Assembly: GCA_028713915.1 (NCBI GenBank)
Contig: JAQTNK010000039.1
Location: 1-38,729 of the forward strand
DNA length: 38,729 bases
Direction: 5' to 3'
Origin: Rhodocyclaceae bacterium
GTDB lineage: Bacteria > Pseudomonadota > Gammaproteobacteria > Burkholderiales > Rhodocyclaceae
Part shown: piece after piece, positions 1 through 8,939 of the stretch
How positions within the stretch are numbered: position 1 is the stretch's first letter
Layout: every line of letters starts with the position of its first letter
The notes under the pieces: generated by a model
The model's database searches: none
What the model saw: the letters and a program-made list of their open reading frames with translations, nothing else
What the model was told of the DNA's origin: nothing
Program-made: the position numbers and the translations under genes

Positions 1-266
1 TGGCCAAGCACTGGCACCTGCCGGATTTCGTCTGCGCCGCGATCCAGTATCACCACGAGATGCCGCGCGACGAGCCCGGCGCGACATGCACGCTGGTGGC
101 CATCCTGCAGCTGGCGGTGCATTTCTACCATCGCATGGCCGACGTCGACGATCCGCTGTGGCCGAAGATCCGCGAGTTCGTGCTGAACGAGCTCGGCATC
201 CATGTCGACGGCGAGCAGGAATACTTCGACGACATGAATGAGCGTTTTCTCGAGCACCAGCGATGA
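1..266 (+). CDS. HDOD domain protein, C-terminal part
   Basis: This is the last 88 or so residues of a protein that begins before the window; the reading frame is open from base 3. The visible part has the helical pattern of an HDOD/HD-like domain, with a FVCAAIQYHHEM stretch followed by a helix rich in A, L and H (VAILQLAVHFYHRM). HDOD proteins are non-enzymatic signalling relatives of HD phosphohydrolases, often linked to c-di-GMP or stress signalling in proteobacteria. The stop codon overlaps the next start as ATGA, so the downstream gene is probably translationally coupled. The family call rests on a short fragment; the N-terminal architecture cannot be seen. Confidence 0.7.
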   Translation, partial: AKHWHLPDFVCAAIQYHHEMPRDEPGATCTLVAILQLAVHFYHRMADVDDPLWPKIREFVLNELGIHVDGEQEYFDDMNERFLEHQR

Positions 267-1291
267 CGCTTCGCCCGGAGCCGCGGGCGAAGGACGCCGG
301 CCGCGAGCCGGCGCCGCTGCCCGACAACATCGGCGCGGCCTGCTGCGGCCGCTGGGCCGCCAAGCGCGGGCGCTTCGCGCTCTATTGCGAGGATGCTGCC
401 GGTGCGACCTCGGCGTGGACCTTCTGGGACATCCAGCGCGAGGCGAATCGCTTTTCGAACGTGCTGGCGGCGCTGGGCGTCATGCGCGGCGACCGCGTCG
501 CCCTGCTGCTGCCGCAGCGGCCCGAGACCGCCATGGCGCACATCGCCTGCTACCAGATGGGCGCCGTCGCGGTGCCGCTATCGCCGCGGCTCGACGCGCC
601 GACGCTGGCGCTGCGGCTGGAGCAGGCCGGCGCGCGCGTCGCCCTGGTTGCCGCCGACGCCGTGGCTGGGCTGGCGGCGGTGCGCGCGCAGCTGCCCGGC
701 CTCAAGCATGCCATTGGCATCGGCGGCGCGGACGCCGCCTGGCTGCGGCCGTGGGCGCAGCTGCAGCCTTACGCGGCGACCCGCTATGCGCCGCAGTCCG
801 GTGCCGCCGGCGATGCCGCCGCGCTGATCCTGTACGCCGACGACACGGCCGCGGCGGCCGCCACGGCGGTGACGCACGCCGCGCTGGCCGAACACGTGCG
901 CCGCTTCCTCGCGGCGCACGCGGGTTATCCGCAGGCGGGAGACTTGTTCTGGTCGCCGGCGGACTGGTGCACGCCGGCCGGCCTGCTGGAGGCGCTGCTG
1001 CCGGTCTGGTGCTGCGGCCAGCCGCTGCTTGCCTGCGGCGGCGGCTTCGCGGCGGAAGCGGCGTTCGGCCTGATCGCCAGGTATGATGTTCGCAACGTCC
1101 GCCTGACGGCCGTCGAATTGGCGGCGATGATGGCGGCGGTGCCGGCGCCGAAGGACAGATATGATTGCCGCCTGCGCACGGTGGCCACCGGCGGCGCCGC
1201 GCTGGCGGCACCGTTGGCCACCTGGCTGGGCGCCGAACTCGGCGTCGCCGGCGGCGCACGCGAACAGGCAGGGGAGGGCATTGCACCATGA
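263..1291 (+). CDS. Truncated, probably non-catalytic AMP-binding (acyl-CoA synthetase-like) protein
   Basis: The 342-residue product resembles the N-terminal domain of ANL-superfamily acyl-CoA/AMP ligases: ALGVMRGDRVALLLPQRPE and YQMGAVAVPLSPRLD (about residues 70-115) are typical. Active members run to about 500-650 residues and carry a Ser/Thr/Gly-rich phosphate loop (TSGTTG-PKG). Here the matching place, near residues 190-205, reads LYADDTAAAAATAV, with the glycines and lysine gone. The chain stops near the usual TGGA motif (ATGGAAL, about 311-317) and has no C-terminal lid domain. No stop or frameshift breaks the frame, and no lid domain lies downstream, so this is a maintained short protein rather than an obvious pseudogene. 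ATGA overlaps on both sides tie it to the HDOD gene and the next small gene. A binding or regulatory role is inferred only. Confidence 0.7.
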   Translation: MTLRPEPRAKDAGREPAPLPDNIGAACCGRWAAKRGRFALYCEDAAGATSAWTFWDIQREANRFSNVLAALGVMRGDRVALLLPQRPETAMAHIACYQMGAVAVPLSPRLDAPTLALRLEQAGARVALVAADAVAGLAAVRAQLPGLKHAIGIGGADAAWLRPWAQLQPYAATRYAPQSGAAGDAAALILYADDTAAAAATAVTHAALAEHVRRFLAAHAGYPQAGDLFWSPADWCTPAGLLEALLPVWCCGQPLLACGGGFAAEAAFGLIARYDVRNVRLTAVELAAMMAAVPAPKDRYDCRLRTVATGGAALAAPLATWLGAELGVAGGAREQAGEGIAP

Positions 1292-1545
1292 CCGAGACGA
1301 CTTCCGGCGACGAGCGCGGCGCGGAGCGCAGGATCGACATCGAGATCCGCGAGGTTTTCTTCGAGGCCTACGACATCCTCGAACCGTTCTTCGATCCCGC
1401 CAACCAGTGGGCCGGCCACGGCCACGAGCACCTTGCCTACCGCGCCCTGCACGAGCGCTTTCCGCAGATGTCGGGCGACCAGGTCTTCATCATCGTCGAC
1501 GCCGCGCGCCGCGTCTTCGCCGGCGGCGGCAAGCCGGTGCCCTAG
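1288..1545 (+). CDS. Small conserved-looking protein of unknown function, 85 aa
   Basis: The start ATG at 1288 overlaps the stop of the AMP-binding-like gene (ATGA), which decides this start over upstream in-frame ATGs. The protein is short, soluble and acidic in its first half (IDIEIREVFFEAYDILEPFF). A central part holds GHGHEHLAYRALHERFPQMS, then a predicted helix QVFIIVDAARRVFA. There is no signal peptide, membrane segment or cysteine motif. I do not recognise the family. The coupling suggests that it works with the HDOD and AMP-binding-like proteins. It ends only 6 bases before the convergent GGDEF/EAL gene. Confidence 0.65.
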   Translation: MTETTSGDERGAERRIDIEIREVFFEAYDILEPFFDPANQWAGHGHEHLAYRALHERFPQMSGDQVFIIVDAARRVFAGGGKPVP

Positions 1546-1551
1546 GGCGCT

Positions 1552-4500
1552 TCAGGCGTCCCGCGCGCGCGCCAGCGGCAGCGGCGCGGCGGCGTCCAGC
1601 AAGGCCTCGAACTCGGCCTGCGGCATGGGCCTGGCGAAGAAGTAGCCTTGGGCGAAATCGCAGCCCACGGTGGCCAGAAAGTCGCGCTGCCGTTCGGTTT
1701 CGACGCCTTCGGCGATGACCTTGAGCCGCAGCTTGTGGGCCATGGCGACGATGGCCTCGACGATGGCGCGGTCGTTGATGTCGTCGGAGATGCCTTGCAC
1801 GAAGGTCTGGTCGATCTTGACGTAATCGACGCGGAACTTGTTCAGGTAGGACATGGCGGAATAGCCGGTGCCGAAGTCGTCGAGGGCGACTTGCACGCCG
1901 GACGCGCGCAGTTCGGCCAGCTGCGCCGCGACTTCGGGGCTGTCGTCGAGCAGCAGGCTCTCGGTGATCTCGATCGCCATGAAGCGGGTCGGCAGGCCGA
2001 TGCGCTGCAGATAGCCGAGCCAGCCTTCCTGCTTCCCGCCGCCGACGAACTGCCGCGGCGACTTGTTCACGCTGACCTGCAGCGGACGGCAGACCGCGGT
2101 GGCGAGCTGGTTCTCGTTGTACCAGCGCTTGGCGACGAGCGCCGATTGGCGGAATACCCAGTCGCCGATCTCGCCGATGAGGCCGAGTTCCTCGGCGAGC
2201 GGAATGAAGGCCGCCGGCAGGATCAGGCCCTGTTCGGGATGCCGCCAGCGCAGCAGGGCTTCGGCCTTGGCGATGCGGCCGGTCTGCATGTCGATGATGG
2301 GCTGGTAGAAGATCTCGAACTGCCCCTTGGCCAGGGCGTCGCGCAGGCTGTTGGCGAGTTCCATGCGCACTTGCGCGGCCGACTGCATGGAATCCGTGAA
2401 ATAGCTGAAGCCGTTGCGGCCGCTCTGCTTGGCGGCATACATGGCCTGGTCGGCGGCCTTCAGCAGGGCGTCGGCGCCGCCGGCATCGTTGGGGTGGAGG
2501 GCGATGCCGACGCTCGCCGAAACGTAGGCGGTGTGGGCGCCGACCGCGAACGGCTGCGCCAGCCGGGCGACGATGTCCTTGGCCACCTGCTCGACGCGGC
2601 CGATGTCGACCACGCCCGGCAGCACGACGGCGAACTCGTCGCCGGAGAGGCGGGCGACGGTGTCGGCGTCGCGCACGCACGCCGCGATGCGGGCGGCGCC
2701 TTGCTTGAGCAGCTGGTCGCCGGCATCGTGGCCATAGGCGTCATTGACCTCCTTGAAGCGGTCGAGGTCGATGTAGAGCAGGGCGAGCAGCTGGCTGCTG
2801 CGCTGGACCTTCCTGATCTCCTGATGCAGGCGGTCGTAGAACAGGTTGCGGTTGGGCAAGCCGGTCAGGCTGTCGTAGTTGGCCTGGCGCCAGACGAGTT
2901 CGGCGGTGCGCTTCTTCTCGGTGATGTCGGAGAACATGGCGATGTAGCGGTAGAGCTCGCCGTCGCCGTCGCGCAGCGTGTTGATCGTCAACCATTCGGC
3001 ATAATCCTCGCCGCTCTTGCGGCGATTCCATATTTCGCCCTGCCATTGGCCGGAAGCCTTCAACGCCTGCCACATGGCGTCGTACTCGGCGCGCGGCGTG
3101 CGCCCGGCGGTGAGCAGCTTGGGATCGCGGCCGCGCACTTCGTCGAGCGTGTAGCCGGTGACGCGCGTGAAGGCGGGATTCACGGCGACGATGCGGTTGT
3201 CGGCATCGGCGACGATGATGGCCTCGTCGCTGGCCTGGTAGACGGACGAGGCGAGCTGGAGTTCGGCGTCGCTGCGCTTCTTCTCGATGGCGATGGCCGC
3301 CAGGTTGGCGGCCTGCTGGATCAGCACGCTGTCGGCCGGGCTCGGCGCGCCCGCATGGCGGCTGAACATGGCCAGCGTGCCGACGAGCTTGCCGGCCGAG
3401 TCGCGCAGCGGTTCCGACCAGCAAGCCGCGACGCCGGCGCGGGCGGCCTGTTCGCGCGCCTGCGACCAGAACGGATGGCTCTGGATGTCCTCGACGCAGA
3501 CGCGTTCGTTGCGGAACGCCGCCGTGCCGCATGAGCCGTTGCCTTCGCCGATGGCCAGCCCGTCGCAGGCGGCGGTGAACTCATCCGGCAGGCTGCCGGC
3601 GGCGCCGAGACGCAACTGCTTGCCGCTGTCGTCGACGAGCAGGATCGCGCACAGCGGACCCTGGTGCGTCCCTTCGACGTAGCGCACGACGAGGTCGAGG
3701 ATTTCATGGAGGTCGCCGCCGCGCGCCAGCAGCTCGAAGATGCGGTTGCGCACGGCTTCCTGTTCTTCGCGCTGCTTGCGGTCGGTAATGTCGAAGGCAA
3801 TGATATAGAGGAGCGTGCGGTTGCCGTAGGGCAGCGGGCAAACGAAGGTTTCGACGTCGCGGATGTCGCCGCTCTTCAGGCGGTGGTGCCATTCGCGCTG
3901 CAGCGACTCGCTGACCAGCGCCTGCCGATGGCCGGCGCCGACTTCCGCCGGCGGCGCCATGTTGATGTTGCAGATGTCCATGCCCTGCAGCTCCGCCGGC
4001 GCGTAGCCCCAGAATTCCGCGGCGGCGCGGTTGGCGTCGACGATCTGCCGCGTCGCCGGATCGACGAGGTAGGTGATCCAGGAACTGCCTTCGAACATCT
4101 GCCGGAAGCGCGCTTCATTGGCGCGCAAGGCGGCCTGCTGGCGCACCACCTGTTCCTGGAGATCGTTGAAGCTTTCGGCAAGTTGGGCGATTTCGTCGCT
4201 GCCTTCGACCGGCAGCGGGTGGAAGGGCGCGGCGCCGCTCGTCATGTCGTTGAGCGCGCGGGCGGAGCGGCCGAGGGCGGTCAGCTCGCGGCGGACGAAC
4301 AGCCAGATCAGCGCGGCGACGAGCAAGGAGAGCAGCGCGGCGTCGCGGTAGATGCCCGCCACCATGGCGCGGATCGGCGCGAATGCCTGCGCCGTCGGCA
4401 TGCTGTTCACGACGCACCAGCGGGTGCCGGGAATGCTCTTGACGGCGGCGAGTTCTTCCGCGCCGCCGGCGTCGGCGGCGATGGCGGAGCCCTCGAAGCC

Positions 4501-5229
4501 CTCGGCGCGGATGCGGTCGTACAAGCCGTTCCCGCCGTGGCCGGGCAGCGGCTGCAGGATGTGCGTGCTGTCGGTATCGACGATTACCACGTCGTCCTGC
4601 GGCGAGACGACGAGCATGTTGCCCGCTGCCGCCGTGCGCGGGTGGGTGACGACATGGAAGACGTCGCTGCCGGCAATGAGCAGGGTGCCGGCGAGCACGC
4701 CGACGGTGCCGCTGCGCTCGTTGCCGATCGGCACGGCGACGACGATGGCGGCCTGCTGCCAGGTCATGTCGCGGACGGGCCTGCCGATGGCGGGGCGGCC
4801 GCTGGCCATGACGGCGCGAAAAAATTCCTCGCCGCCGCGGTCGGCGCCGGCGCGGCCGGGCACCGCCGGATAGTCGGCGCGGCAATGGCCATCCTTGCCG
4901 ATGACGCAGAGGCCTTTCGCGAACAGCCGGTAGATGGTCTGGCGATCGGCCAGGTAGCGCCGCAGTTGGCGCGGGTCGTCCAGCCACGCCGGGTCGATGG
5001 CGGCGGCGACGCTGGTCAGGGTGTCGATGCGCATGCGCAGCGCGGCAGCGATGCTGTCGGCGACGAAGCCGGCGGCGGCGAACTGCTGGGCGGAAAGGAA
5101 CTGCTGTTCGTCCTCGCGCAGCCTGTTGGCGGAGCGGAAGGCCAGGCCCCAAATGGCGGCGATGAACAGCGCCGTGGCGAAAAGCGCGATTCGCGATTTC
5201 AGACTCGACAGGATGCGCGGTCGAGACAT
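1552..5229 (-). CDS. Membrane c-di-GMP sensor: dCache-HAMP-PAS-GAF-PAS-GGDEF-EAL
   Basis: A 1225-residue bifunctional-type c-di-GMP enzyme. Order: transmembrane helix (about 10-30), periplasmic double-Cache-like sensor (40-290), second helix (294-314), HAMP (315-368), PAS (370-485), GAF (495-650), PAS (660-775), GGDEF (780-945) and EAL (955-1210). The diguanylate cyclase motif is SGDEF at about 862, a permitted variant. RDAD lies five residues before it and fits the inhibitory I-site RxxD. The EAL half keeps the known catalytic residues: EALLRW, NKSPRQF, the E of EITES, LDDFGTGYS, VDYVKID, AEGVET and QGYFF. Both activities are therefore plausible. The Cache domain should read a small periplasmic ligand; which one cannot be told. 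It is transcribed alone, divergently from pntA. Confidence 0.93.
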   Translation of the reverse strand: MSRPRILSSLKSRIALFATALFIAAIWGLAFRSANRLREDEQQFLSAQQFAAAGFVADSIAAALRMRIDTLTSVAAAIDPAWLDDPRQLRRYLADRQTIYRLFAKGLCVIGKDGHCRADYPAVPGRAGADRGGEEFFRAVMASGRPAIGRPVRDMTWQQAAIVVAVPIGNERSGTVGVLAGTLLIAGSDVFHVVTHPRTAAAGNMLVVSPQDDVVIVDTDSTHILQPLPGHGGNGLYDRIRAEGFEGSAIAADAGGAEELAAVKSIPGTRWCVVNSMPTAQAFAPIRAMVAGIYRDAALLSLLVAALIWLFVRRELTALGRSARALNDMTSGAAPFHPLPVEGSDEIAQLAESFNDLQEQVVRQQAALRANEARFRQMFEGSSWITYLVDPATRQIVDANRAAAEFWGYAPAELQGMDICNINMAPPAEVGAGHRQALVSESLQREWHHRLKSGDIRDVETFVCPLPYGNRTLLYIIAFDITDRKQREEQEAVRNRIFELLARGGDLHEILDLVVRYVEGTHQGPLCAILLVDDSGKQLRLGAAGSLPDEFTAACDGLAIGEGNGSCGTAAFRNERVCVEDIQSHPFWSQAREQAARAGVAACWSEPLRDSAGKLVGTLAMFSRHAGAPSPADSVLIQQAANLAAIAIEKKRSDAELQLASSVYQASDEAIIVADADNRIVAVNPAFTRVTGYTLDEVRGRDPKLLTAGRTPRAEYDAMWQALKASGQWQGEIWNRRKSGEDYAEWLTINTLRDGDGELYRYIAMFSDITEKKRTAELVWRQANYDSLTGLPNRNLFYDRLHQEIRKVQRSSQLLALLYIDLDRFKEVNDAYGHDAGDQLLKQGAARIAACVRDADTVARLSGDEFAVVLPGVVDIGRVEQVAKDIVARLAQPFAVGAHTAYVSASVGIALHPNDAGGADALLKAADQAMYAAKQSGRNGFSYFTDSMQSAAQVRMELANSLRDALAKGQFEIFYQPIIDMQTGRIAKAEALLRWRHPEQGLILPAAFIPLAEELGLIGEIGDWVFRQSALVAKRWYNENQLATAVCRPLQVSVNKSPRQFVGGGKQEGWLGYLQRIGLPTRFMAIEITESLLLDDSPEVAAQLAELRASGVQVALDDFGTGYSAMSYLNKFRVDYVKIDQTFVQGISDDINDRAIVEAIVAMAHKLRLKVIAEGVETERQRDFLATVGCDFAQGYFFARPMPQAEFEALLDAAAPLPLARARDA

Positions 5230-5428
5230 GCGGCAATCCCATTTCAGCCAGATGACGGCATGATACGCCGATCGACTGCGCCGCCTTAAGACTTTTCCTA
5301 TAAGTCCTTTCAGCAGAAAGATTCTGAAACTTAGGTATTATTGCGCGTTCGCATCAAGGTGATACGTTGCGGCCCGGCGCGAGGCGGGCTGCAGGGAAGA
5401 ACAACCAGCAAGCAGGGAGCTGAATGCC
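5230..5428. promoter_or_regulatory. Divergent control region between the GGDEF/EAL gene and pntA
   Basis: This 199-base region is more AT-rich in its middle (about 5285-5345) than its surroundings. It holds two inverted repeats: GACTT (5290-5294) with AAGTC (5302-5306), and TTTCAG (5308-5313) with CTGAAA (5324-5329), the latter with 16-base centre spacing like a dimeric regulator site. TATTAT at 5336-5341 could be a -10 element for pntA, but no good -35 lies at the right distance. A purine-rich ribosome site (AGGGAG, 5414-5419) precedes the pntA ATG. Regulator identity is unknown. Confidence 0.4.
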
Positions 5429-6994
5429 ATGTTGATCGGAGTGCCGAAAGAGACTGCCGCGGGCGAGAAGCGCGTCGCCACCGTGCCCGAAGTGGTAGAA
5501 AAATTAGTCAAGCTGGGTTTCTCTGTCGCCGTGGAATCCGGCGCCGGCGACGCCGCGAATTTCAGCGACGACACTTACCGCGCCGCAGGCGCCGAGATCG
5601 TCGCCGGCGCCGCCCCGCTCTGGGCCAAGTCCGACATCGTCTTCAAGGTGCGCGGGCCGAGCCAGGAAGAAGTCGGCCTGATGCGCGAAGGCGGCACGCT
5701 GATCAGCTTCATCTGGCCGGCGCAGAATCCCCAACTGATGCAGCAGCTGGCGGCCAAGAAGGCCACCGTGCTGGCCATCGACGCGCTGCCGCGCCAGCTC
5801 TCCCGCGCCCAGAAGATGGACGCGCTGACCTCCATGGCCGGCATCGCCGGCTACCGCGCCGTGATCGAGGCCGCCAACGCCTTCGGCCGCTTCTTCAACG
5901 GCCAGATCACCGCCGCCGGCAAGGTGCCGCCGGCCAAGGTGTTCATCGCCGGCGCCGGCGTCGCCGGTCTCGCCGCGATCGGCACGGCGGCCAGCCTGGG
6001 CGCCATCGTGCGCGCCAACGACACGCGCGCCGAAGTCGCCGACCAAGTGGTGTCGCTCGGCGGCGAATTCGTCAAGGTCGATTACGAGGAAGAAGGTTCC
6101 GGCGGCGGCGGCTACGCCAAGGTGATGAGCGAAGGCTTCCAGCAGGCCCAGCGCGAGATGTACGCCAAGCAGGCCAGAGAGGTTGACATCATCATCACCA
6201 CGGCGCTGATTCCCGGCAAGCCCGCGCCCCGGCTGATCACGGCCGAGATGGTGCAGAGCATGAAGCCGGGCAGCGTCATCGTCGACATGGCGGCCGAGCA
6301 GGGCGGCAACTGCGAACTGACCGAGCCCGGCCAGGCGGTGGTGAAGCACGGCGTGACCATCGTCGGCTACACCGACCTCGTCAGCCGCCTCGCCAAGCAA
6401 GCCTCGACGCTTTACTCGAACAACCTGCTGCGCCTGACCGAGGAGCTGTGCAAGACCAAGGACGGCATCGTCAACGTCAATATGGAAGACGACGCCATCC
6501 GCGGCCTGACGGTCGTCAAGGAAGGCGCTGTCACCTGGCCGGCGCCGCCGCTCAAGCTGCCGGCGCCGCCGGCACCCAAGGCGGCGATGCCGCCGCCGCC
6601 GCCGGCTCACGGCCACGGCGCCGGTGCGCCGGCTTCGGCCACCCGCGTCGCTACCATGTTCGGTATCGCCGCCGTGCTGTTCTGGCTGATCGGCACCGGT
6701 GCCCCGTCGGCCTTTCTGGCTCACTTTACGGTGTTCGTGCTGGCGTGCTTCATCGGCTACATGGTGGTGTGGAACGTCACGCCGGCGTTGCATACGCCGC
6801 TGATGAGCGTGACCAACGCGATTTCGTCGATCATTGCCATCGGTGCGCTGGTGCAGATCGCGCCCGGCACGGAACGAGTCGGCGTTGAGGCGCTGATCCA
6901 AGGGCTGGCAGGCGTGGGCATCGCGCTGACGGCGGTCAATATGTTCGGCGGCTTCGCAGTCACGCGCCGCATGTTGGAAATGTTCCGCAAGTAA
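5429..6994 (+). CDS. pntA: NAD(P) transhydrogenase subunit alpha
   Basis: PntA binds NAD(H) and, with PntB, couples hydride transfer between NADH and NADP+ to proton movement across the inner membrane. The 521 residues match the single-chain E. coli-type alpha subunit (about 510), not the split alpha1/alpha2 form. Domain I starts at [17 protein letters not shown], with the dinucleotide fold [18 protein letters not shown] near residue 175. A Pro/Ala/His-rich linker (about 372-405) then leads to transmembrane helices from about 405 to the end. The linker is unusually proline-rich (a run of PPPPP). The ribosome site is AGGGAG. The stop lies 17 bases before pntB, so the two form an operon. Confidence 0.96.
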   Translation: MLIGVPKETAAGEKRVATVPEVVEKLVKLGFSVAVESGAGDAANFSDDTYRAAGAEIVAGAAPLWAKSDIVFKVRGPSQEEVGLMREGGTLISFIWPAQNPQLMQQLAAKKATVLAIDALPRQLSRAQKMDALTSMAGIAGYRAVIEAANAFGRFFNGQITAAGKVPPAKVFIAGAGVAGLAAIGTAASLGAIVRANDTRAEVADQVVSLGGEFVKVDYEEEGSGGGGYAKVMSEGFQQAQREMYAKQAREVDIIITTALIPGKPAPRLITAEMVQSMKPGSVIVDMAAEQGGNCELTEPGQAVVKHGVTIVGYTDLVSRLAKQASTLYSNNLLRLTEELCKTKDGIVNVNMEDDAIRGLTVVKEGAVTWPAPPLKLPAPPAPKAAMPPPPPAHGHGAGAPASATRVATMFGIAAVLFWLIGTGAPSAFLAHFTVFVLACFIGYMVVWNVTPALHTPLMSVTNAISSIIAIGALVQIAPGTERVGVEALIQGLAGVGIALTAVNMFGGFAVTRRMLEMFRK

Positions 6995-7011
6995 TCAGGG
7001 AGACGAAGAAA

Positions 7012-8427
7012 ATGTCCGAAAGTCTAGCTACAGTCTCCTACATTGGAGCAACCATCCTCTTCATCCTCAGCCTGGGCGGTTTGTCGCACCCCGATACCTC
7101 GCGCCGCGGCAACCTCTACGGCATGATCGGCATGACCATTGCGGTGCTGGCCACGGTATTCGGCCCGCGTGTGACGCCGGCCGGCCTCACCTGGATCATC
7201 GCCGCGATGGTCGTCGGCGGCAGCGTCGGCCTCTACGCCGCGCGCACCGTCAAGATGACGCAAATGCCCGAACTGGTGGCGCTGATGCACAGCCTGGTCG
7301 GTTTGGCCGCGTGCCTGGTCGGCTTCGCCAACTACTTCGATCCGGCCGCCGCGTCGGAATTCCAGGGTGCCGCAAAGTCCATTCACGAGGTCGAAATCTA
7401 CGTCGGCATCCTCATCGGCGCGGTGACCTTCTCCGGTTCGATCATTGCCTTCGGCAAGCTGTCCGGCAAGATCGGCGGCAAGCCGTTGCTGCTGCCCGGT
7501 CGCCACCTGCTCAACCTCGCGGGCCTGTTGGTGGTGATCTGGTTCGGCGGCGCGTTCATGCACGCCGAGTCGGTCTCCGCCGGCATGGTGCCGCTGATCG
7601 TCATGACGGCCATTGCGCTGCTGTTCGGCATCCACATGGTGATGGCCATCGGCGGTGCCGACATGCCGGTCGTGGTGTCCATGCTCAACAGCTACTCGGG
7701 CTGGGCGGCGGCGGCTACCGGCTTCATGCTGTCGAATGATTTGCTGATCGTCACCGGCGCGCTGGTGGGTTCTTCGGGTGCCATCCTGTCCTACATCATG
7801 TGCCGCGCGATGAACCGCAACTTCATCAGCGTCATCGCCGGCGGCTTCGGCACCGGCGGCGGTACCGTGGTGGCGAAGGCCGACGGCGAACCGGTCGGCG
7901 AAGTCGTGGCGGTGAGCGCGACCGAAACCGCCGAGCTGCTGCGCGAAGCCAAGAACGTCATCATCGTTCCCGGCTACGGCATGGCGGTGGCGCAGGCCCA
8001 GCACACGGTCTATGAAATCACCCAGCACCTGCGCGCGATGGGCGTCAATGTGCGCTTCGGCATCCACCCGGTGGCCGGCCGCATGCCCGGCCACATGAAC
8101 GTGCTGCTCGCCGAGGCCAAGGTGCCCTATGATATTGTCATGGAGATGGACGAGATCAACGCCGACTTCCCGGACACCGACGTCGCCATGGTGATCGGCG
8201 CCAACGACATCGTGAACCCGGCGGCGCAGGAAGATCCGACCAGCCCGATCGCCGGCATGCCGGTGCTCGAGGTCTGGAAGGCGAAGACCTCGATCGTCAT
8301 GAAGCGCTCGATGGCGTCCGGTTACGCCGGCGTCGACAACCCGCTCTTCTACAAGGAGAACAATCGCATGCTGTTCGGCGATGCCAAGAAGATGCTGGAG
8401 GAAGTGTTCGTCGCGCTGAAGTCCTGA
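7012..8427 (+). CDS. pntB: NAD(P) transhydrogenase subunit beta
   Basis: PntB carries the membrane domain and the NADP(H)-binding domain III of the proton-translocating transhydrogenase. The 471 residues fit the family length. About nine hydrophobic helices fill residues 5-265. The C-terminal domain has the NADP-site stretch [16 protein letters not shown] (about 319), [21 protein letters not shown] and [15 protein letters not shown] (about 390). The start ATG follows an AGGGAGA ribosome site and the gap to pntA is 17 bases. The operon ends at a strong hairpin 33 bases downstream, so it is a two-gene unit providing NADPH. Confidence 0.97.
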   Translation: MSESLATVSYIGATILFILSLGGLSHPDTSRRGNLYGMIGMTIAVLATVFGPRVTPAGLTWIIAAMVVGGSVGLYAARTVKMTQMPELVALMHSLVGLAACLVGFANYFDPAAASEFQGAAKSIHEVEIYVGILIGAVTFSGSIIAFGKLSGKIGGKPLLLPGRHLLNLAGLLVVIWFGGAFMHAESVSAGMVPLIVMTAIALLFGIHMVMAIGGADMPVVVSMLNSYSGWAAAATGFMLSNDLLIVTGALVGSSGAILSYIMCRAMNRNFISVIAGGFGTGGGTVVAKADGEPVGEVVAVSATETAELLREAKNVIIVPGYGMAVAQAQHTVYEITQHLRAMGVNVRFGIHPVAGRMPGHMNVLLAEAKVPYDIVMEMDEINADFPDTDVAMVIGANDIVNPAAQEDPTSPIAGMPVLEVWKAKTSIVMKRSMASGYAGVDNPLFYKENNRMLFGDAKKMLEEVFVALKS

Positions 8428-8460
8428 GTTCCAGCAGCCTGCAGCAGTCGCAGTTCATCA

Positions 8461-8495
8461 AGCGCCAACGGCAACGTTGGCGCTTTTTGTTTTAT
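8461..8495 (+). terminator. Intrinsic terminator of pntAB
   Basis: A perfect 10-base-pair stem, AGCGCCAACG (8461-8470) with CGTTGGCGCT (8475-8484), closes a GCAA loop of the stable GNRA type. It is followed by a T-rich tail, TTTTTGTTTT, to 8494. This is the clearest Rho-independent terminator in the window and marks the end of pntAB. Confidence 0.92.
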
Positions 8496-8832
8496 GGGCC
8501 CCAAGCAGGCCTTCGCCCGGATGCGCCGGACCGCTGCTGGCAACGGCGCTGCGGCAACGAAGCTGCGCTGCAACGCTTGCGGTTCATCGTAGTGTCATGG
8601 ATGGCATTCGCTGCCAAAAGCGAGACGCCTGAATTGACGCATCAGCGCACGGGCGCCGTCCGCAGGCGTTCGTGCTGGCGTTGCATGCAATTGATTCCAT
8701 GGTGTTTCATCCTCCCGTCATGGCATGGCACGCCGATTGCTGTTGTGGTCGCCTCAAGGGCTTCAAAGCGAATAGGCCAACGCGGCCAAATCGAAATCCG
8801 GCATTGATCCGGATGCCCATAGGAGGAAAGAC
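8496..8832. other. Non-coding gap with no recognised gene
   Basis: These 337 bases have open frames but none with a convincing start, ribosome site or recognisable protein. Composition is somewhat less GC-rich than the flanking genes. The only clear signal is the strong purine-rich ribosome site AGGAGGAAAG at its end (8821-8830), which serves the small reading frame at 8833. A promoter for the cytochrome block should lie here, but I cannot point to a good -35/-10 pair. Confidence 0.5.
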
Positions 8833-8910
8833 ATGGGATATCTCTCGCACGGAACCCCGCTTCCGGGACTCGCCGTAGCAGTTCTTCGCCTGTCGTTCCA
8901 AACAGCGTAG
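8833..8910 (+). CDS. Possible 25-residue peptide upstream of the DUF302 gene
   Basis: An ATG at 8833 sits two bases after AGGAGGAAAG, which contains a full-length Shine-Dalgarno core (AGGAGG), and opens a 25-codon frame ending in TAG at 8908-8910. The peptide begins MGYLSHGTPLPGLAVAVLRL and ends SFQTA; it is mildly hydrophobic in the middle. The stop lies 29 bases before the DUF302 start, which has its own good ribosome site. It could be a leader peptide, a small membrane protein or a chance frame after a displaced ribosome site. Only the ribosome site supports it; there is no homology evidence. Confidence 0.35.
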   Translation: MGYLSHGTPLPGLAVAVLRLSFQTA

Positions 8911-8939
8911 GAAAGCTTCATCCAGTCAAGGAGGAGAAG

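Noticed and set aside
1648-5289. Long open frames on the plus strand opposite the GGDEF/EAL gene
   Set aside because: They are products of high-GC codon use on the other strand; they show no domain, no ribosome site and odd Ala/Gly/Asp-rich composition.
8487-8807. A 106-codon frame after the pntAB terminator
   Set aside because: It starts on the T-rich tail of the terminator, has no ribosome site and shows no protein-like pattern.
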